Assembly (NCBI RefSeq): GCF_015461845.1
Contig: NZ_JACOPW010000002.1
Location: 992,001-1,056,000 of the forward strand
Reading direction: 5' to 3'
DNA from: Pseudomonas mucoides
GTDB taxonomy: Bacteria; Pseudomonadota; Gammaproteobacteria; Pseudomonadales; Pseudomonadaceae
Length of the DNA stretch: 64,000 nt
The position numbers were made by a program, and so were the translations under genes. Under the pieces are notes generated by a model that worked only from the letters and a program-made list of their open reading frames with translations, was not told the origin of the DNA and searched no databases. Positions 25,789 through 34,370 of this stretch are shown piece after piece. Each line of letters opens with the position of its first letter. The stretch's first letter is position 1.

Positions 25789-27396
25789 CTAGCCGTTTTC
25801 GACTTCGGCTACGGCTCGCATCGCAGGCGCTTTCGCGTATCGCGACAGTCCAATCTTGAGAATAACCAACAGAGGGGCAGCAACGACAAAGAGCATCGCG
25901 ACTGCGAAGAACGCGGTATCAAAAGCAATCACAGTAGCCTGCCCTGTCACGACCTTGCCCAACAGGCTCGTCGCGGCACGACCGGCGGAGACTGGGTCCA
26001 TGCCCTTTCCCGCCAGCATCGCACCTGTGGTGGTCAGCCGTTCGATGAGTGCGTTCCCTCCTGGCGTAACGTTGGCACCAAGGACCGCGCTATTGATGAC
26101 AACGTGATGCTCGATCAGCGTCTGGAGCCCCGCGACGCCCATCAAGCCCCCCAATTGCCGCCCTGTGTTGAACAGGCCAATGCCACAGGCGAGGTTGCGG
26201 CTGTTGAGGTCGCTGAAGGCGATCAGCGTGATCGACAGAAACAGGAAACCAAGGCCCAGGCCTCGTAGCAGGATGGCGGTCATCATGCTGGCCGTGCCGC
26301 TTTCGCTGGTCGAACCGGACAGCATCCACATGGCCCCCATGATCATCAGGATGCCAAAGGGCACGGTCGCCACAGGGGGAACGTGGCGGACTTTGAAGAG
26401 AAAGGCCGCGATAAACAGTGAACCGATAAAAAAACCGCTACTGGGCAACAAGAGCAGGCCGGCCTCGGTCGGGGTGAACGCGAGCACCGACAGGGCAAAC
26501 GCCGGAATCAGGAACGCGCTGCCGAACAACGCAGCACCGGCGACGAAACTGACGATAAAGGCAAAGGTAAATTCGCTCGATTTGAACACGGTGAAATCGA
26601 ACAGCCCCTGGCCTTTGACCAACAGTTGCTGACCGATAAATGCCAGCAACGCGCCGCCGCCAAGCATCGTCAGCAACAGAATGTGCGGTTCCTCAAACCA
26701 GTCCCAGCGGCTGCCCTGAGTGAGCACGTAGGTGAAACAGAACAGCGTCGTAGCGATCAGTGCGAAGCCGAGCCAGTCGAAGGAGCGTTGTCGCGCACTG
26801 GCAGGCACCGGGTGGTCGGCGATGAGCAAAAGACCGGACGCCGCCAAGGCCAGCGGCACCACGCTGAAGAAAATCCAGGTCCAGGACTGGCTGTCGATCA
26901 GCCACCCTTGCAGGGCCGGCGCGACCGTCCCGGGTGCGACCACCGAACCCATGGCGAACAGGGCTTGCAGGATTGGCTGCCAGGACCGCGTATACGCGCG
27001 AAATATCAGCGCCTGCCCCCCGACCAGCAGGATCCCCGCAGCGAAACCCTGGATAACGCGAAGCGCAACCAGCAGGTCCAACTGAGCGGTAATGGCGGCC
27101 ATGCAGCACGCCAGCCCCATTAACAGTGTTGAGCCGGTGATCACATGACGCGGATAGAAACGGCTCAACAGCCACGGGGCGGTCATGAACCCGATCAGCT
27201 TTAGCGCGATGTAGCCAACGTCCAGCCAGGCGAACTCATCAGGCGTGGCATAGGTGTCGCCGATAATGTCGCCGCGTCCGAGCGATAGAACGGTGCTGGC
27301 GATCGCTTCCGTCAACGTGGCCAGCACGATCCCCGTCATGAGCAGCACGCCGGAGGTGGCACTGACAGGGCTGCGCGTGGCGACAGTCGTGTTCAT
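25789..27396 (-). CDS. EmrB/QacA-type MFS drug exporter (DHA2 family)
   Basis: A 535-residue inner-membrane protein with about 14 hydrophobic segments. Motif C-like GSVVAPGTVAPALQGWL lies in helix 5, LRVIQGFAAGILLVGGQ in helix 4, and IGLFNTGRQLGGLMGVAGL in the second half. It starts four bases inside the end of the membrane-fusion-protein gene, so the two are coupled. The pair should form a pump with an outer-membrane channel encoded elsewhere, since no TolC-like gene is adjacent. Confidence 0.9.
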   Translation of the reverse strand: MNTTVATRSPVSATSGVLLMTGIVLATLTEAIASTVLSLGRGDIIGDTYATPDEFAWLDVGYIALKLIGFMTAPWLLSRFYPRHVITGSTLLMGLACCMAAITAQLDLLVALRVIQGFAAGILLVGGQALIFRAYTRSWQPILQALFAMGSVVAPGTVAPALQGWLIDSQSWTWIFFSVVPLALAASGLLLIADHPVPASARQRSFDWLGFALIATTLFCFTYVLTQGSRWDWFEEPHILLLTMLGGGALLAFIGQQLLVKGQGLFDFTVFKSSEFTFAFIVSFVAGAALFGSAFLIPAFALSVLAFTPTEAGLLLLPSSGFFIGSLFIAAFLFKVRHVPPVATVPFGILMIMGAMWMLSGSTSESGTASMMTAILLRGLGLGFLFLSITLIAFSDLNSRNLACGIGLFNTGRQLGGLMGVAGLQTLIEHHVVINSAVLGANVTPGGNALIERLTTTGAMLAGKGMDPVSAGRAATSLLGKVVTGQATVIAFDTAFFAVAMLFVVAAPLLVILKIGLSRYAKAPAMRAVAEVENG

Positions 27397-28484
27397 GAGT
27401 CATCCCCGCTCGCCACTTCAACCCGCGCGGACAGACCCGGCACGATGCGCCCCGGCATTGGGTTGTGGGCAAAGCGGATCTTTACCGGAACCCGCTGCAC
27501 GACACGCACAAAGTTACCGGTCGCGTTGTCGGGCGGTAGCAAGCTGAACGCCGAACCACTGCCCGGTGCAAAACTGTCGACCACGCCGGCAATGGCCTGG
27601 TCGGGATAGCCATCGACCGTGATACGCACACGCTGGCCGGGATGGAGGGTTTCGAGCTGGGTTTCCTTGAAATTGGCCACGACCCATACATCGTTGACCG
27701 GCACGATGTCGAGCAAGGCAACGCCCGGTGTCACGAACCGGCCGAGTCGAATCTGCCGGTTGCCGACAACACCCGCCACCGGCGCACGCACCACGGTGTG
27801 GTCAAGATCGATCTGCGCGAGATCACGCGCGGCCTGCGCTTGCGACACAGCCGCCTCGGCCGCCGCTCGTTCGGCCACGAACACGGCGATGTTTTGTTGT
27901 TGCGCCTCGACCGTTGCCGAAGCAGCCGAAACCGACGCCTCGGCTCTGGATTGTGCGGTGCCGGTTTCATCGACCAGTGCCTGGCTGACCGCGTTGCTGA
28001 CGATCAACTGGCGGCTGCGGTCATGGGTCTTGGTCGCCAGGCTCATCTCGGCGGTGGCCGAACGGCGTTGCGCTTCGGCCTGTCGAATCAACGCATGTTG
28101 CAACTGGATCTGTGCATCGACATGGGTCAGGCGTGCCCGGGCTGCGCTGACATTGGCCTCCGCTTGCGCCAGTCTGGCGCGATAGTCGCGCTCATCGATA
28201 CGAAACAGCACGTCACCGGCCCGTACAGTCTGATTATCCTCAACCTCCAGCGCTGTGACATAGCCACCGACTTTGGCGGCGAGCGACGTAACATCACCGC
28301 GGACATAGGCATTATCGGTCGAGGTCACACCACTCGAAAATGCAATAACCACCCAGGCCGCCATAACCCCTACAGCAGCGACGCACAGCAGTTTGCCGAT
28401 GGTCTGGCGCTTGCTTCGCGGCGCAATGACAACAGGAGTGCCGGCGTCAGCGCCAATGGCGGCATTGTCCTGGAGCGAGTTCAT
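27393..28484 (-). CDS. EmrA/HlyD-type membrane-fusion protein
   Basis: The 363-residue protein has one N-terminal membrane helix (LLCVAAVGVMAAWVVIAF), a biotinyl-lipoyl half-motif (VGGYVTALEVEDNQTVRAGD), a long Ala/Gln/Arg-rich coiled coil of about residues 95-215, and the second lipoyl half and beta-barrel (DHTVVRAPVAGVVGNRQIRLG, then LHPGQRVRITVDGY). It bridges the EmrB-like pump to the outer membrane. AGGA lies about nine bases before the ATG. Confidence 0.9.
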   Translation of the reverse strand: MNSLQDNAAIGADAGTPVVIAPRSKRQTIGKLLCVAAVGVMAAWVVIAFSSGVTSTDNAYVRGDVTSLAAKVGGYVTALEVEDNQTVRAGDVLFRIDERDYRARLAQAEANVSAARARLTHVDAQIQLQHALIRQAEAQRRSATAEMSLATKTHDRSRQLIVSNAVSQALVDETGTAQSRAEASVSAASATVEAQQQNIAVFVAERAAAEAAVSQAQAARDLAQIDLDHTVVRAPVAGVVGNRQIRLGRFVTPGVALLDIVPVNDVWVVANFKETQLETLHPGQRVRITVDGYPDQAIAGVVDSFAPGSGSAFSLLPPDNATGNFVRVVQRVPVKIRFAHNPMPGRIVPGLSARVEVASGDDS

Positions 28485-28523
28485 ATTTTTATTTCCTGTT
28501 CAGTGCCTGGAACAACCGCTGCC

Positions 28524-28550
28524 GCCGGGCGGCAGAGTCTGCCGCCCGGC
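28524..28550. terminator. strong GC hairpin between cupin and EmrA-like genes
   Basis: GCCGGGCGGCA and TGCCGCCCGGC form a perfect 11-base-pair stem around GAGTC. It lacks a U tract, so it may slow rather than end transcription from the cupin gene into emrA-like/emrB-like genes. Confidence 0.5.
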
Positions 28551-28580
28551 TGTCGAACATTCACGAGCGCGTTGACCGGC

Positions 28581-28994
28581 TCATTTTTTGATCGGTGTGA
28601 CGAGTTCCTTTTCGTTGGTGTCGAGGACGAACACTGCCAGCAGGCGTGCAGGCTCGGTATCGCTGGCGTTGGCGCTGACCTCATGCACGGAGCCCGGCTC
28701 CTCTACGAAGTTTTGGCCGACGGTGTAGATCTTTTCCGGTTCGCCTTTGACCTTGATGCGAAACGAGCCTTCCAGGACCGTTGCATAGATGAAGGCCGTT
28801 TTTGGATGGGTGTGGGCCGGCGACGCAGCGCCCGGCCCGTACTCGACGACGACGCCTTTCATGCTCTTGCCAGGAAGATTGGGAATGGGACGGTCGAACA
28901 CGACCGTCACCTTACCGTGGGGCGGCTCAGCGGCGGACGCTGCGCTGATCGATAGCACTGCGAAGGCCGCGGCCAACAGGATTCGAGTAACCAT
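28581..28994 (-). CDS. exported cupin-domain protein
   Basis: The 137-residue product has a signal peptide (ILLAAAFAVLSISAASAAE) and one cupin fold. The metal motif is AASPAHTHPKTAFIYATVLEGSF, and VGQNFVEEPGSVHEVSANAS is motif 2. It is expressed in the same direction as the SDR upstream and the EmrAB-like pump downstream. Cupins of this kind often accompany SDR genes and multidrug pumps in Pseudomonas. The reaction is unknown. Confidence 0.85.
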   Translation of the reverse strand: MVTRILLAAAFAVLSISAASAAEPPHGKVTVVFDRPIPNLPGKSMKGVVVEYGPGAASPAHTHPKTAFIYATVLEGSFRIKVKGEPEKIYTVGQNFVEEPGSVHEVSANASDTEPARLLAVFVLDTNEKELVTPIKK

Positions 28995-29036
28995 GGGATG
29001 GCTCCTTCGTGGGTGGGAATGTGAGGGTGCGGGCCG

Positions 29037-29789
29037 TTATCGGGCCTTCGATTGAGCGATCCAGTCTTCGAAGCAGATCGCCCCCAGCCGTGGATTCTTG
29101 CCAGGCACCAGCGATTGATCGTCGAGCACGGCGCCGAAGTAACGGGCGTGCACGTCCGGCAGGACCTTGCGGCTGTCCCCAGTCGCCCGCAGAAAACGCC
29201 TGGCGAGTTCGTCAATCGGCATCGCTTCCGGGCCACCCACTTCAACCGTGCCATTGACCGGTGCTGCCAGCACCACATCGGCCAGCGCCGCCACCACATC
29301 GTCGGACGCTATCGGCTGGATCAGCGCCGGCGAGACACAAAACTCCTCGCCGACGGCGAACGACTGGACGATGCCTTCGACAAACTCGAAGAACTGCGTG
29401 GCACGCAGGAGGGTGTAAGGAATGCCGGATGCCTTGATCAGGTTTTCCTGCGCGACCTTGGCCCGAAAATAACCGCTGTCGGGAAGGCGTTCGCTACCGA
29501 CGATCGACAGGGCTACGTGATGACGAACCCCGGCGGCCGCTTCAGCGGCCAGCAGGTTACGCGTCGATGTTTCGAAAAAATCAAGCACGGCCTGGTCTTC
29601 CCATGACGGCGCGTTCGCCACGTCCACAACGATGTCAGTACCATCCATCGCTGCGGCCAGGCCTTCGCGGGTGATGCTGTTCACGCCCGTGCTGGGGCTG
29701 GCGGCGACCGCGTCGTGGCCGCGCTCGCGAAGGGTGTTCACAAGTTTCGATCCGATGAGGCCGGAGCCTCCGATAACTACGATCTTCAT
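29037..29789 (-). CDS. NAD(P)-binding atypical SDR (NmrA/YbjT-like)
   Basis: The 250-residue protein begins MKIVVIGGSGLIGSKLVNTL, a Rossmann motif GxxGxxG. It continues with VDVANAPSWED, HHVALSIVGSERLPDSGYFRAK and YTLLRATQFFEF, as in atypical SDRs related to NmrA and YbjT. The ATG at 29789 has GGAGA six bases upstream. It leads the SDR/cupin/EmrAB set and is divergent from the CadC-like regulator. Substrate unknown. Confidence 0.87.
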   Translation of the reverse strand: MKIVVIGGSGLIGSKLVNTLRERGHDAVAASPSTGVNSITREGLAAAMDGTDIVVDVANAPSWEDQAVLDFFETSTRNLLAAEAAAGVRHHVALSIVGSERLPDSGYFRAKVAQENLIKASGIPYTLLRATQFFEFVEGIVQSFAVGEEFCVSPALIQPIASDDVVAALADVVLAAPVNGTVEVGGPEAMPIDELARRFLRATGDSRKVLPDVHARYFGAVLDDQSLVPGKNPRLGAICFEDWIAQSKAR

Positions 29790-30044
29790 GGCTGTTCTCC
29801 ACGTGTCGACGGCAACCATTGCGTCGGTGTAGAGAGATTGCATGCGTGCACACGACAAGTCCTTGCAGCGGGCTTGGATTTACCTTCATGAACGCTTGGA
29901 TTTGCGTCCAAAGCAGTGGTTATTCGTCCATCGTCACCGTGGACCATGCAACGGGTTTCGAGCTGCCGTATTATCAATCTCAACTAAATATCACCAGCAG
30001 CCTGGGACACGGAGTTGAAGGCGCTTTGCCAGGGGACGCCCACG

Positions 30045-31628
30045 TTGCAATTCGCGTTTGAAGACTTCGTGCTCGATCAAGAGCGCCGGGAATTGACCTT
30101 GCGTGGGCAAGTCGTGGCCGTCGGGCCACAGACTTTCGATCTATTGCTGTACCTGATGTGCAACCGCGATTGCGTTGTCAGCAAGGACGACCTCCTCAAA
30201 GCCGTGTGGAGCGGCCGGATCGTCTCGGAGTCGACGATCACCAGCCACATCAATGCGGTGCGTAAAGCCATCGGCGATACGGGCGAAGAGCAGCGCCTTG
30301 TCCGCACAATTGCCCGTAAGGGTTACCGCTTCGTCGGGCACATCAACGTCGACAACAGCGAGCAAGCACGACACCCTGGCGTCGACGAACACGCGGCCTC
30401 CAGGCAAACGCCCTCCTCTGCGCTGCTTCTCCCGGACAAACCGTCGATTACGGTCTTGCCCTTCCAGAATCTGAGCGGCGATCCAGAGCAGGAATACTTC
30501 GCCGACGGCGTGGTAGAGGACATCATCGTCGCCCTTTCAAGGATCCGCTGGCTGTTCGTCATCGCGCGCAATTCGAGCTTCACCTACAAAGGTCAGGCGG
30601 TGGACATCCAGGGCATCGGTCAGACGCTGGGCGTTCGCTACGTGCTCGAAGGCAGCGTGCGCAAGTGCGGGAACAAGGTGCGCATCACCGGGCAACTCAT
30701 CGACGCGACCAGTGGCACGCACCTCTGGGCGGAACGCTTCGAAGGCCTGATCGACGACATCTTCGAGTTGCAGGATCAAATCGCCGAAAGTGTCGTGGGT
30801 GCCATCGCGCCGCAACTGGAACGGGCAGAAATCGAACGCGCCAAACGCAAACCCACCGAAAGCCTGGACGCCTACGATTATTACTTGAGGGCCATGGCAA
30901 AACTGCACAGCGGCACCCGCGAAGCCATCGCAGATGCCCTGCCGATGTTCAACACAGCCATAGAACTCGACCCCGAATTCGCCTCAGCCTATGGCATGGC
31001 CGCCTGGTGCCACTTCTGGCGCAAGCTCAATGGCTGGATGAGCGACCGGCCTGCCGAAATCGCCGAAGGCACGCGGCTTGCGCGCCTGGCGGTGACACTC
31101 GGACGCGACGATGCCGTCGCGTTGACGCGCGGCGGACATGCGCTTGCTCATCTGGCCGGTGATGTCGATGGGGGCATAGCGCTGCTCGACAGGGCACGCC
31201 TGCTCAACCCTAACCTCGCCCCCGCCTGGTTCCTGGGCGGCGTCTTGCGCGCGCTGCGCGGTGAAACTGAAGGCGCCATCAAGGACTTGACCCATGCCGT
31301 TCGCTTGAGTCCGGTGGACCCCGAAATGTTCAGGATGCAGATTGGGATGTCGCTCGCGCACTTCTTCGCCGGCCGCTTCGACCTCGCTACGCAATGGGCG
31401 GAAAAAGCCTTGGGCAACCTGCCCAATCTGCTGGCCCCGGTGGCCTTGGTGGCGGCCAGTTACGCGCTCAGCGGACGCATGGACAAAGCGAAGCAGGCCA
31501 TGCAGCACCTGCGAGCGCTGGATCCGTTGTTGCGGGTTTCTAATCTGAGGGATTGGCTGCCTATTCAGCGTGCGGAGGACCTTGCACGGTTTACGGAGGG
31601 ACTGCGGCGGGCGGGGTTGGAGGAGTGA
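30045..31628 (+). CDS. CadC-like winged-helix regulator with TolB-like and TPR regions
   Basis: The 527-residue protein has three parts. Residues about 3-95 form an OmpR/CadC winged helix (FEDFVLDQERRELTLRG, SESTITSHINAVRKAIGD, IARKGYRFVG). Residues about 130-245 resemble the TolB-like N domain of adenylate-cyclase-type regulators (PSITVLPFQNLSGDPEQEYF). The rest is TPR-like helices. No membrane helix is evident, unlike CadC. I placed the start at TTG 30045 because AGGGGA lies eight bases upstream and the family normally begins just before FAFEDF. It is divergent from the SDR/cupin/pump genes and is their likely regulator. Confidence 0.85.
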   Translation: MQFAFEDFVLDQERRELTLRGQVVAVGPQTFDLLLYLMCNRDCVVSKDDLLKAVWSGRIVSESTITSHINAVRKAIGDTGEEQRLVRTIARKGYRFVGHINVDNSEQARHPGVDEHAASRQTPSSALLLPDKPSITVLPFQNLSGDPEQEYFADGVVEDIIVALSRIRWLFVIARNSSFTYKGQAVDIQGIGQTLGVRYVLEGSVRKCGNKVRITGQLIDATSGTHLWAERFEGLIDDIFELQDQIAESVVGAIAPQLERAEIERAKRKPTESLDAYDYYLRAMAKLHSGTREAIADALPMFNTAIELDPEFASAYGMAAWCHFWRKLNGWMSDRPAEIAEGTRLARLAVTLGRDDAVALTRGGHALAHLAGDVDGGIALLDRARLLNPNLAPAWFLGGVLRALRGETEGAIKDLTHAVRLSPVDPEMFRMQIGMSLAHFFAGRFDLATQWAEKALGNLPNLLAPVALVAASYALSGRMDKAKQAMQHLRALDPLLRVSNLRDWLPIQRAEDLARFTEGLRRAGLEE

Positions 31629-31987
31629 GCTGGGGATGGCTGACCGTAGGAATGTCAGACAGTTGACCTCTTCAGGCAGAAAAGCGGTTTGCGTGTTAAT
31701 CAGAACTGCCAAACCCACGAGACTCATGATCGGTAGACCGCTGAACGATTTAGCCAAACTGTTGAATCGACCGGTTGAATCCGCCCCCTAAAACGTCCCT
31801 TCATAACCGGTAGCCGCCAGTGCTAAATGAGTTTTTGCGATGGCCCGCGCAGCCAAAAAAATGGCCCGCATGCGGGCGGGCCAAATGGGGATTTTTCAAA
31901 GGAGCAAGGGTAATCTGCGCTCCAGTCTGTGAGCACTGCGTGAAAAACATGTCGCCGAAACGAAAGCATTCGGTCGAAGCAAACACA
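31629..31987. other. gene-free intergenic stretch
   Basis: I see no convincing coding frame here. The only feature is the minus-strand terminator at 31855-31882 belonging to the cytochrome c gene. Confidence 0.6.
31855..31882 (-). terminator. rho-independent terminator of the cytochrome c gene
   Basis: GGCCCGC and GCGGGCC form a perfect stem with a six-base loop. On the minus strand it is followed by seven T. Confidence 0.8.
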
Positions 31988-32323
31988 CTACTGTTGCTGA
32001 TGCAGGTATTTCTGAATGGCATCAATTTCAAGTTTGCTTGGCTTTACACCGTTGTCAGACGTGAAGCTAGCGCTAGCCCAATGCGGCATTGGCGCCTTCA
32101 GAGGCTTCCCATGGTCGTCGATACCGCTCAGCACGGCGCGCTCGAATACTTTTGATTTCCACTCACTGGCATCTCCGGCCAGCTTGGGCGCCGATCCTCC
32201 CGCGCCTCGAGGCCCGTGACAACCAACACAGTTATCTTGAAAAAGTACTTCTCCATCTGGCGGTGATGCCATGGCCGATGAGCAGGTGAGTAGGGCTATG
32301 AACGTCAGAAATGCGCATTTCAT
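31988..32323 (-). CDS. small periplasmic c-type cytochrome
   Basis: The 111-residue product has a signal peptide (CAFLTFIALLTCSSAMA) and a single haem-attachment motif CVGCH at about residues 32-36. The likely Met ligand is in KAPMPHW. It belongs to the cytochrome c class I type (cytochrome c5/c551-like). The ATG at 32323 has GGGAG seven bases upstream. No oxidase or dehydrogenase gene is adjacent, so its redox partner is unknown. Confidence 0.88.
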   Translation of the reverse strand: MKCAFLTFIALLTCSSAMASPPDGEVLFQDNCVGCHGPRGAGGSAPKLAGDASEWKSKVFERAVLSGIDDHGKPLKAPMPHWASASFTSDNGVKPSKLEIDAIQKYLHQQQ

Positions 32324-32428
32324 TTTAGGCTCCCGGCGACCCAACGATGACGTGAGCGGCTTAGGGGCGCTAAGTGAGAGCCTAGCAGCTGGCGAAGCCT
32401 GCTACAGGACGGTGTCGTTCTTACTCGG

Positions 32429-32863
32429 TCAGGCGTTCGTATTGCCCGACCGGGTAAACGAGTACCGATCGATATCCGTCCGCAGCGTCCAGCCCTGACG
32501 TTGCCAATAGCGGGCCGCCGCCTCATTGGTCTTGAACACATCGAGATGGCACTTGAGGATACCGAGTGGTTCAAGACTCGACAGGCAACACTCCACCAAC
32601 GCATTCGCAATGCCCTGACGCCGAAACGCCGGCTCGACAATCAGGTGCTGCAAGTACCCTCGACGCCCGTCGTGGCCCGACATGATGCAACCGCACACCA
32701 CACCGTCGACTTGCGCCACAAAGCTCAACCCGGGGTTGCGTTCCAGATAGCGGGCAGTGGATTCACGCGAGTCTGCGTCACGCAGCGAGACGCCGGGCGT
32801 GCGCCGCATCAGTTCGATGACGGTCTCGTAATCGTCCAGGGTCATGACACGAATGTTGAACAT
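32429..32863 (-). CDS. GNAT-family N-acetyltransferase
   Basis: A 144-residue GCN5-related acetyltransferase. The acetyl-CoA loop is VEPAFRRQGIANALVECCL, and FKTNEAAARYWQRQGW near the end is the usual GNAT C-terminal motif (RimI/YpeA-like). The acceptor is unknown. It follows the cytochrome c gene's promoter region in the same direction but is probably independent. Confidence 0.86.
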   Translation of the reverse strand: MFNIRVMTLDDYETVIELMRRTPGVSLRDADSRESTARYLERNPGLSFVAQVDGVVCGCIMSGHDGRRGYLQHLIVEPAFRRQGIANALVECCLSSLEPLGILKCHLDVFKTNEAAARYWQRQGWTLRTDIDRYSFTRSGNTNA

Positions 32864-33096
32864 TGAGTGCGCCTGAAAGTGGGAATTGTCTGGCGCAGAA
32901 GCCTATCAGATGCGATTCCGACGGGCAGAATTGTATCGATCTGTATGTTCGCCGGCGATCTTACACAGCGATACACAACGGCCGGTTCCAGACACACACG
33001 CACGACATGAGGGTGCAAAAGTGCGCCACGTCGCAAGGACTTCCCTGAACCCGCGACCTGAACACACAAGCCCTATACCCTCAGCAGGAACTTGCC

Positions 33097-33516
33097 ATGA
33101 TCAATCAAATCGACACTGTGCTGTACACCGGCAAAACCCACACCACCGGCGGCCGTGACGGTCAGTCCAAAAGTTCGGACGCACGCCTGGACATCAAGCT
33201 GTCCCCGCCCGGTTCGTCGGGCAGCGGCACCAATCCGGAACAGTTGCTGGCGGCGGGTTGGTCGGCGTGTTTTATCGGTGCGATGGGTAAAGCGGCGGTC
33301 GCATTGAACGTGACACTTCCGAGCGACGTGGCCGTGGATACCGAAATCGACCTGGGCAAAACCGATAACGCTTTTTTCCTCCAGGCACGCCTCAATGTCA
33401 GCCTTCCAGGCCTGGATCCAGCCGTCGCCCGCGCCGTGGTGGACGCGGCTCATCAAACCTGCCCGTACTCCAAAGCGACCCGTGGCAACATCGATGTCGA
33501 GATCAATCTGGTGTGA
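33097..33516 (+). CDS. ohr: organic hydroperoxide resistance protein (Ohr)
   Basis: The 139-residue OsmC-superfamily protein has the Ohr catalytic set: Arg20 in GGRDG, Glu49 in NPEQLLAAGW, Cys58 in WSACFIGAM and Cys122 in HQTCPYSKAT. Ohr reduces organic hydroperoxides with lipoylated proteins as the electron source. The ATG has AGGA within ACCCTCAGCAGGAACTTGCC upstream. No MarR-type ohrR gene is adjacent. Confidence 0.93.
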   Translation: MINQIDTVLYTGKTHTTGGRDGQSKSSDARLDIKLSPPGSSGSGTNPEQLLAAGWSACFIGAMGKAAVALNVTLPSDVAVDTEIDLGKTDNAFFLQARLNVSLPGLDPAVARAVVDAAHQTCPYSKATRGNIDVEINLV

Positions 33517-33672
33517 TCCGGCCCGCTGGAACAGCCTGCCTTTCGGGGTGGGCCGTGCCGATAGCAGTTTTCCGTCCTGCCGTGTTTTTCACAGGACGAA
33601 ATCGGTCTAAAGAGCGCGCTTTACACTGCGCATGCTTTGCTATTCTGAAGGTGTAGGTGAAGACGCAGACTG

Positions 33673-33768
33673 ATGCGCAAGCGGATAGCAAGGAGACGTG
33701 GGGCACGTCCCGAAGGGTACACGGTTAGAAAGATCTCCGCGCTGAGATCCAGCCCTTACGCCGTGTGA
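33673..33768 (+). CDS. 31-residue basic peptide ORF inside the small RNA
   Basis: ATG at 33673 opens MRKRIARRRGARPEGYTVRK followed by 11 residues and a TGA at 33766-33768. Eleven of 31 residues are Arg or Lys. The ORF spans exactly the paired region of the RNA candidate, so base pairing and coding overlap. The Shine-Dalgarno sequence is poor. It may be translated, or only reflect the RNA structure. Confidence 0.4.
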   Translation: MRKRIARRRGARPEGYTVRKISALRSSPYAV

Positions 33769-33852
33769 AGCAGAAGTACATAACACTATTCTGTCAGAGT
33801 CCTGATAAACCTTGTAAGCCAGAAACCAGCACTGGCCACCTACTCGAAATCC

Positions 33853-33880
33853 GAAGCCCGCCTTGTGCGGGCTTCTTCGT
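33853..33880 (+). terminator. rho-independent terminator of the small RNA
   Basis: GAAGCCCGC and GCGGGCTTC form a perfect nine-base-pair stem with a CTTGT loop, followed by TTCGT. Confidence 0.8.
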
Positions 33881-33914
33881 CAACGCCCCCCCACCTATCA
33901 GCAGGACTCTGCGC

Positions 33915-34250
33915 TTACTGAACGTTTTTCAGCTTGACCACATCACCGGAGATTTTGGTGGTGTAACCGGTCAGGACCCAGGCCCAGAACCAGTTTTCCT
34001 GCACTTGGGTGTTGATCATCGCGTCGCCGCCCTTGGCTTTGATCGCCGCGTCTTGCGCGCGAACAAAACGGCTGTTCTGCCGGATCGGGATCACACCAAA
34101 CAGCAACAGGCCGGTAGCGGATGCTTCGCTGTGGCCGAGGACGGTGTATTGGCTGGCGTCATAATGCTGGGTGTTCATCGGGGCACCGGTGCAACCCGCC
34201 AAAACCAGACCGAACAGAGCAACCGCGACAACTTTACTGAGGTACTTCAC
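33915..34250 (-). CDS. small lipoprotein of unknown function
   Basis: The 111-residue product begins with a lipoprotein signal (KVVAVALFGLVLAGCTGAP, lipobox LAGC). The mature part contains LLLFGVIPIRQNSRFVRAQD, GGDAMINTQVQENWFWAWVL and a Lys/Val-rich tail. This pattern recurs in small Gram-negative lipoproteins without assigned function. The start is a GTG at 34250, with GGAG seven bases upstream. It is convergent with the small RNA candidate. Confidence 0.75.
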   Translation of the reverse strand: MKYLSKVVAVALFGLVLAGCTGAPMNTQHYDASQYTVLGHSEASATGLLLFGVIPIRQNSRFVRAQDAAIKAKGGDAMINTQVQENWFWAWVLTGYTTKISGDVVKLKNVQ

Positions 34251-34370
34251 TGAAAAACTCCATGAGAATGTGCCCGGGATCCGTCTCTCGGGCGGCGCAC
34301 ACTCTAACGGAGGTGATGGCCAATTGGTACTACCCACAAAAAATTGCGCTGGTGTTCTCCCGATTTGTGC

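Larger units (their letters stand above)
33652..33880 (+). ncRNA. candidate structured small RNA (possibly PhrS-like)
   Basis: A sigma-70-like promoter (TTTACA at 33620-33625, TATTCT at 33641-33646) precedes about 225 bases that end in a clear rho-independent terminator at 33853-33875. Within it are perfect stems: CGCA/TGCG (33665-33678), GACGTG/CACGTC (near 33692-33706), ACACGG pairing with CCGTGT, and inside that GATCTC/GAGATC around a six-base loop. No long gene fits. It carries a 31-codon ORF. Length, layout and internal ORF recall PhrS of Pseudomonas aeruginosa, but I cannot confirm identity. Confidence 0.6.

Noticed and set aside
31801..32031. Minus-strand frame of 76 codons overlapping the end of the cytochrome c gene
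   Set aside because: It runs through the terminator at 31855-31882 and has no start signal or family resemblance.
33652..33880. RsmX/RsmY/RsmZ-type regulatory RNA
   Set aside because: Those RNAs carry many GGA motifs in hairpin loops. Here only a few GGA occur, and they are not placed in loops.
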